22,242 nt of DNA from CAZUVQ01 sp964623915 (GTDB lineage Bacteria > Bacillota > Clostridia > UMGS1883 > UMGS1540): positions 1 through 22,242 of the forward strand of contig CAZUVQ010000018.1 of the NCBI GenBank assembly GCA_964623915.1. Direction: 5' to 3'. A model generated the notes under the pieces. The model had not been told where the DNA came from. It did not search any database and worked only from the letters and a program-made list of their open reading frames with translations. Shown piece after piece: positions 21,778 through 22,242 of the stretch. Within the stretch, counting starts at the first letter, position 1. Each line of letters opens with the position of its first letter. The translations under genes were made by a program, and so were the position numbers.

Positions 21778-22242
21778 GTGGCTATAAAAAAGTATAAACC
21801 GACTTCTCCGGCGCGCAGATTTATGACCGTTTCAACCTTTGATGAAATTACAAAGACCGAACCGGAACGTTCACTGCTTAAGCCTTTAAAGAATAACGCC
21901 GGCAGAAATTCATATGGTAGAATTACTGTTCGTCATCGCGGCGGCGGTAATAAACAGAAATATAGAGTTATTGATTTTAAACGTAATAAATTTGATATGC
22001 CCGCAACGGTAATAGGTATTGAGTATGACCCTAACCGTAGTGCTAACATTGCACTTGTACAGTACGAAGACGGTGAAAAGAGATATATTTTAGCACCTTT
22101 GGGGCTTACTGATGGAGATATAGTTATCTCAAGCGAAAAGGCAGATATCAAACCCGGTAACACACTTCCTATAAGTGCAATTCCGGTTGGTACTCTTATC
22201 CATAACATAGAACTTTCCGCAGGAAAAGGCGGTCAGCTCGTT
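21778..22242 (+). CDS. rplB: 50S ribosomal protein L2 (partial, runs off the window)
   Basis: L2 is needed for subunit association and peptidyl transfer. The window holds its first 155 residues and stays open to the last base. The start is a GTG, giving MAIKKYKPTSPARRFMTVS, with GAGGAG eight nt upstream. Recognisable RNA-binding stretches are RNSYGRITVRHRGGGNKQKY and the SH3-like region with PVGTLIHNIEL; the catalytically important histidine region lies beyond the end. It follows rplW by 21 bp. Confidence 0.98.
   Translation, partial: MAIKKYKPTSPARRFMTVSTFDEITKTEPERSLLKPLKNNAGRNSYGRITVRHRGGGNKQKYRVIDFKRNKFDMPATVIGIEYDPNRSANIALVQYEDGEKRYILAPLGLTDGDIVISSEKADIKPGNTLPISAIPVGTLIHNIELSAGKGGQLV

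Overview
The window is about 22 kb of low-GC DNA from an anaerobic, endospore-forming Firmicute, most likely class Clostridia. Anaerobe markers are a rubrerythrin, a TM1266-type [FeFe]-hydrogenase regulator and a ferredoxin:thioredoxin-reductase-like protein. Spore markers are a SleB-type cortex hydrolase and a GerA-family germination operon. A T-box riboswitch in front of pheS and strong AGGAGG-type ribosome binding sites also fit Firmicutes. It is an ordinary chromosomal core region with a few accessory features. No CRISPR array, prophage, toxin-antitoxin or defence locus is visible.

Layout. 1-1490: nrdR (coupled by ATGA to an upstream gene that is cut off), a small membrane protein on the opposite strand, and rubrerythrin behind a promoter carrying a near-perfect PerR box. 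1535-3168 (minus): hydrogenase-regulator-like protein, SleB-like hydrolase, CBS-pair protein. 3318-5343: THUMP-type RNA methyltransferase and a sugar isomerase/epimerase-like protein. 5344-9408: T-box(Phe)-pheS-pheT, with a 300-bp MITE-like element between pheS and pheT that appears to give pheT a hybrid promoter. 9576-10850: ferredoxin:thioredoxin-reductase-like protein, thioredoxin and a Crp/Fnr regulator in one operon, with a palindrome at the class II activator position of its promoter. 10932-12857: hemolysin III-like membrane protein, a cold-shock gene (minus) with a structured leader, and a PHP-domain phosphoesterase. 12918-14109: a stand-alone tRNA-Met and a YghZ-like aldo/keto reductase. 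14127-18119 (minus): germination operon in the order A, C, small two-TM protein, B. 18247-18447: a small unrecognised gene. 18614-19243 (minus): tandem-OB single-stranded DNA-binding protein. 19416-22242: S10 ribosomal protein operon (rpsJ, rplC, rplD, rplW, rplB partial) behind a structured leader of about 335 nt.

Regulation is the richest part of the window. Many promoters can be read directly, almost all with 17-bp spacers and often with a TTGCAA -35. Leader-level control is visible at pheS (T-box), at the cold-shock gene (terminator-like hairpin followed by a start-codon hairpin) and at the S10 operon. The most unusual observations are the MITE inside pheST with its derived promoter, the two-layer cold-shock leader, and the redox operon with its likely self-controlled Crp/Fnr promoter. 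No completely new multi-gene system was recognised. Everything here was read by eye; no alignments, folding or database searches were run.
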